Origin: Lachnospira multipara ATCC 19207
Lineage (GTDB): Bacteria; Bacillota; Clostridia; Lachnospirales; Lachnospiraceae
Length of the DNA stretch: 64,000 nt
Reading direction: 5' to 3'
Assembly: GCF_000424105.1 (NCBI RefSeq)
Contig: NZ_AUJG01000003.1
Location: forward strand, 172,790-236,789
Positions 63,697-64,000 of the stretch are shown here, piece by piece. The position numbers and the translations under genes are program-made. The notes under the pieces were generated by a model. It was not told the origin of the DNA and did no database searches. It saw only the letters and a program-made list of their open reading frames with translations. Positions within the stretch are counted from its first letter, which is position 1; every line of letters begins with the position of its first letter.

Positions 63697-63726
63697 ATAT
63701 TATCTTATCGATAATGCCTGAAAGAT

Positions 63727-63745
63727 TGCTCTTTCAAAACTGCAC
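63727..63745 (-). other. probable 3' half of the pre-23S processing stem
   Basis: On the minus strand it reads GTGCAGTTTTGAAAGAGCA, the complement of the TGCTCTTTGAAAACTGCAC-type sequence found before 23S genes in many Firmicutes. It lies about 90 bp after the 23S end, where it could pair with the leader for RNase III-type processing. The partner is outside the window. Confidence 0.45.
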
Positions 63746-63837
63746 ATTAAATATATCATCCGTTTGATTATCCTTAAAGAATAACCCTCGTTTTGTTCAG
63801 TGATTTCTCACTCTCTATCCAAACCTTAACCTTTACT

Positions 63838-64000
63838 TGGTTAAGCCCTCGACCTATTAGTACAAATCAGCTCCACATGTCACCACGCTTCCACCTTTTG
63901 CCTATCAACCTCGTCGTCTTCAAGGGGTCTTACTACATTCGTATGGGATATCTCATCTTGAGGGGGGCTTCACGCTTAGATGCCTTCAGCGTTTATCCCG
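63838..64000 (-). rRNA. 23S ribosomal RNA, 3' end (partial)
   Basis: The minus strand carries conserved 23S terminal sequences: CGCTGAAGGCATCTAAGCGT, AGATGAGATATCCC, GTACTAATAGGTCGAGGGC and the final CTTAACC. About 163 nt are visible, and the rest is beyond the right edge. The exact 3' end near 63838 is estimated from the terminal helix. No 5S gene lies between it and tRNA-Asn. Confidence 0.93.

Overview
This window looks like chromosome from a low-GC, Gram-positive, gut-type member of the Clostridia, most likely a Lachnospiraceae close to Lachnospira (Eubacterium) eligens. That placement is inferred. It rests on the AT-rich base composition, the paired glgC/glgD genes, SpoVG, MecA, a two-domain DnaD protein next to a DnaC-type loader, a clostridial 2[4Fe-4S] ferredoxin, a Na+-type ATP synthase c subunit, and two giant secreted pectin-degrading enzymes. 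No phage, integrase, transposase or CRISPR array is visible. Most of the window is housekeeping DNA with a few accessory patches.

Layout. 1-1.9 kb: a LytTR/GHKL two-component pair, a probable 13-residue peptide gene and the start of an ABC transporter. 2-8.5 kb: an orphan DRE-TIM aldolase, then pth-mfd-EIIC-like permease as one operon. 8.7-10.2 kb: a two-gene ABC-2 transporter. 10.3-19.7 kb: a cell-surface pectin methylesterase and a PL9 pectate lyase; the first demethylates pectin and the second cleaves the product. 20.3-23.3 kb: spoVG, then glgC-glgD for ADP-glucose synthesis. 23.5-28.9 kb (plus strand): murC, a cluster of DnaA boxes, a DnaD-like and a DnaC-like helicase-loading pair, and prs. 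28.9-35.3 kb: a class A penicillin-binding protein, a large membrane-anchored protein of unknown function, a multi-hairpin element and a methyltransferase.

35.4-42.7 kb: the complete F-type ATP synthase operon (atpZ-atpI-atpBEFHAGDC). 42.9-46.1 kb: a DUF402 protein, comEB, rpiB, a low-molecular-weight phosphatase and sua5, an order close to that of Bacillus subtilis. 46.1-51.7 kb: a GH18 hydrolase, a two-gene system made of a Ser/Thr kinase fused to a MinD-like domain plus a stand-alone paralogue, then MecA and a DUF1858 protein. 52-59 kb: a ferredoxin, then gdpP-rplI-dnaB, a cytidylate-kinase-like protein, rpsF-ssb-rpsR, DUF951 and a sirtuin. 59.3-63.2 kb: a CpsD/CpsC-like pair, a sugar nucleotidyltransferase and a lipoprotein. 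63.4-64 kb: tRNA-Cys, tRNA-Glu and tRNA-Asn behind the 3' end of a 23S rRNA gene.

The strongest unusual signals are: (i) a kinase whose N-lobe is open, has a good promoter and Shine-Dalgarno, but has no canonical start codon; (ii) a 209-bp nested multi-hairpin element at 33.9-34.1 kb; (iii) two groups of DnaA boxes in front of the helicase-loader genes; (iv) a short peptide gene behind a LytTR-like direct repeat; (v) an AGTAC site cluster upstream of the pectate lyase, and modules shared by the two pectinases.
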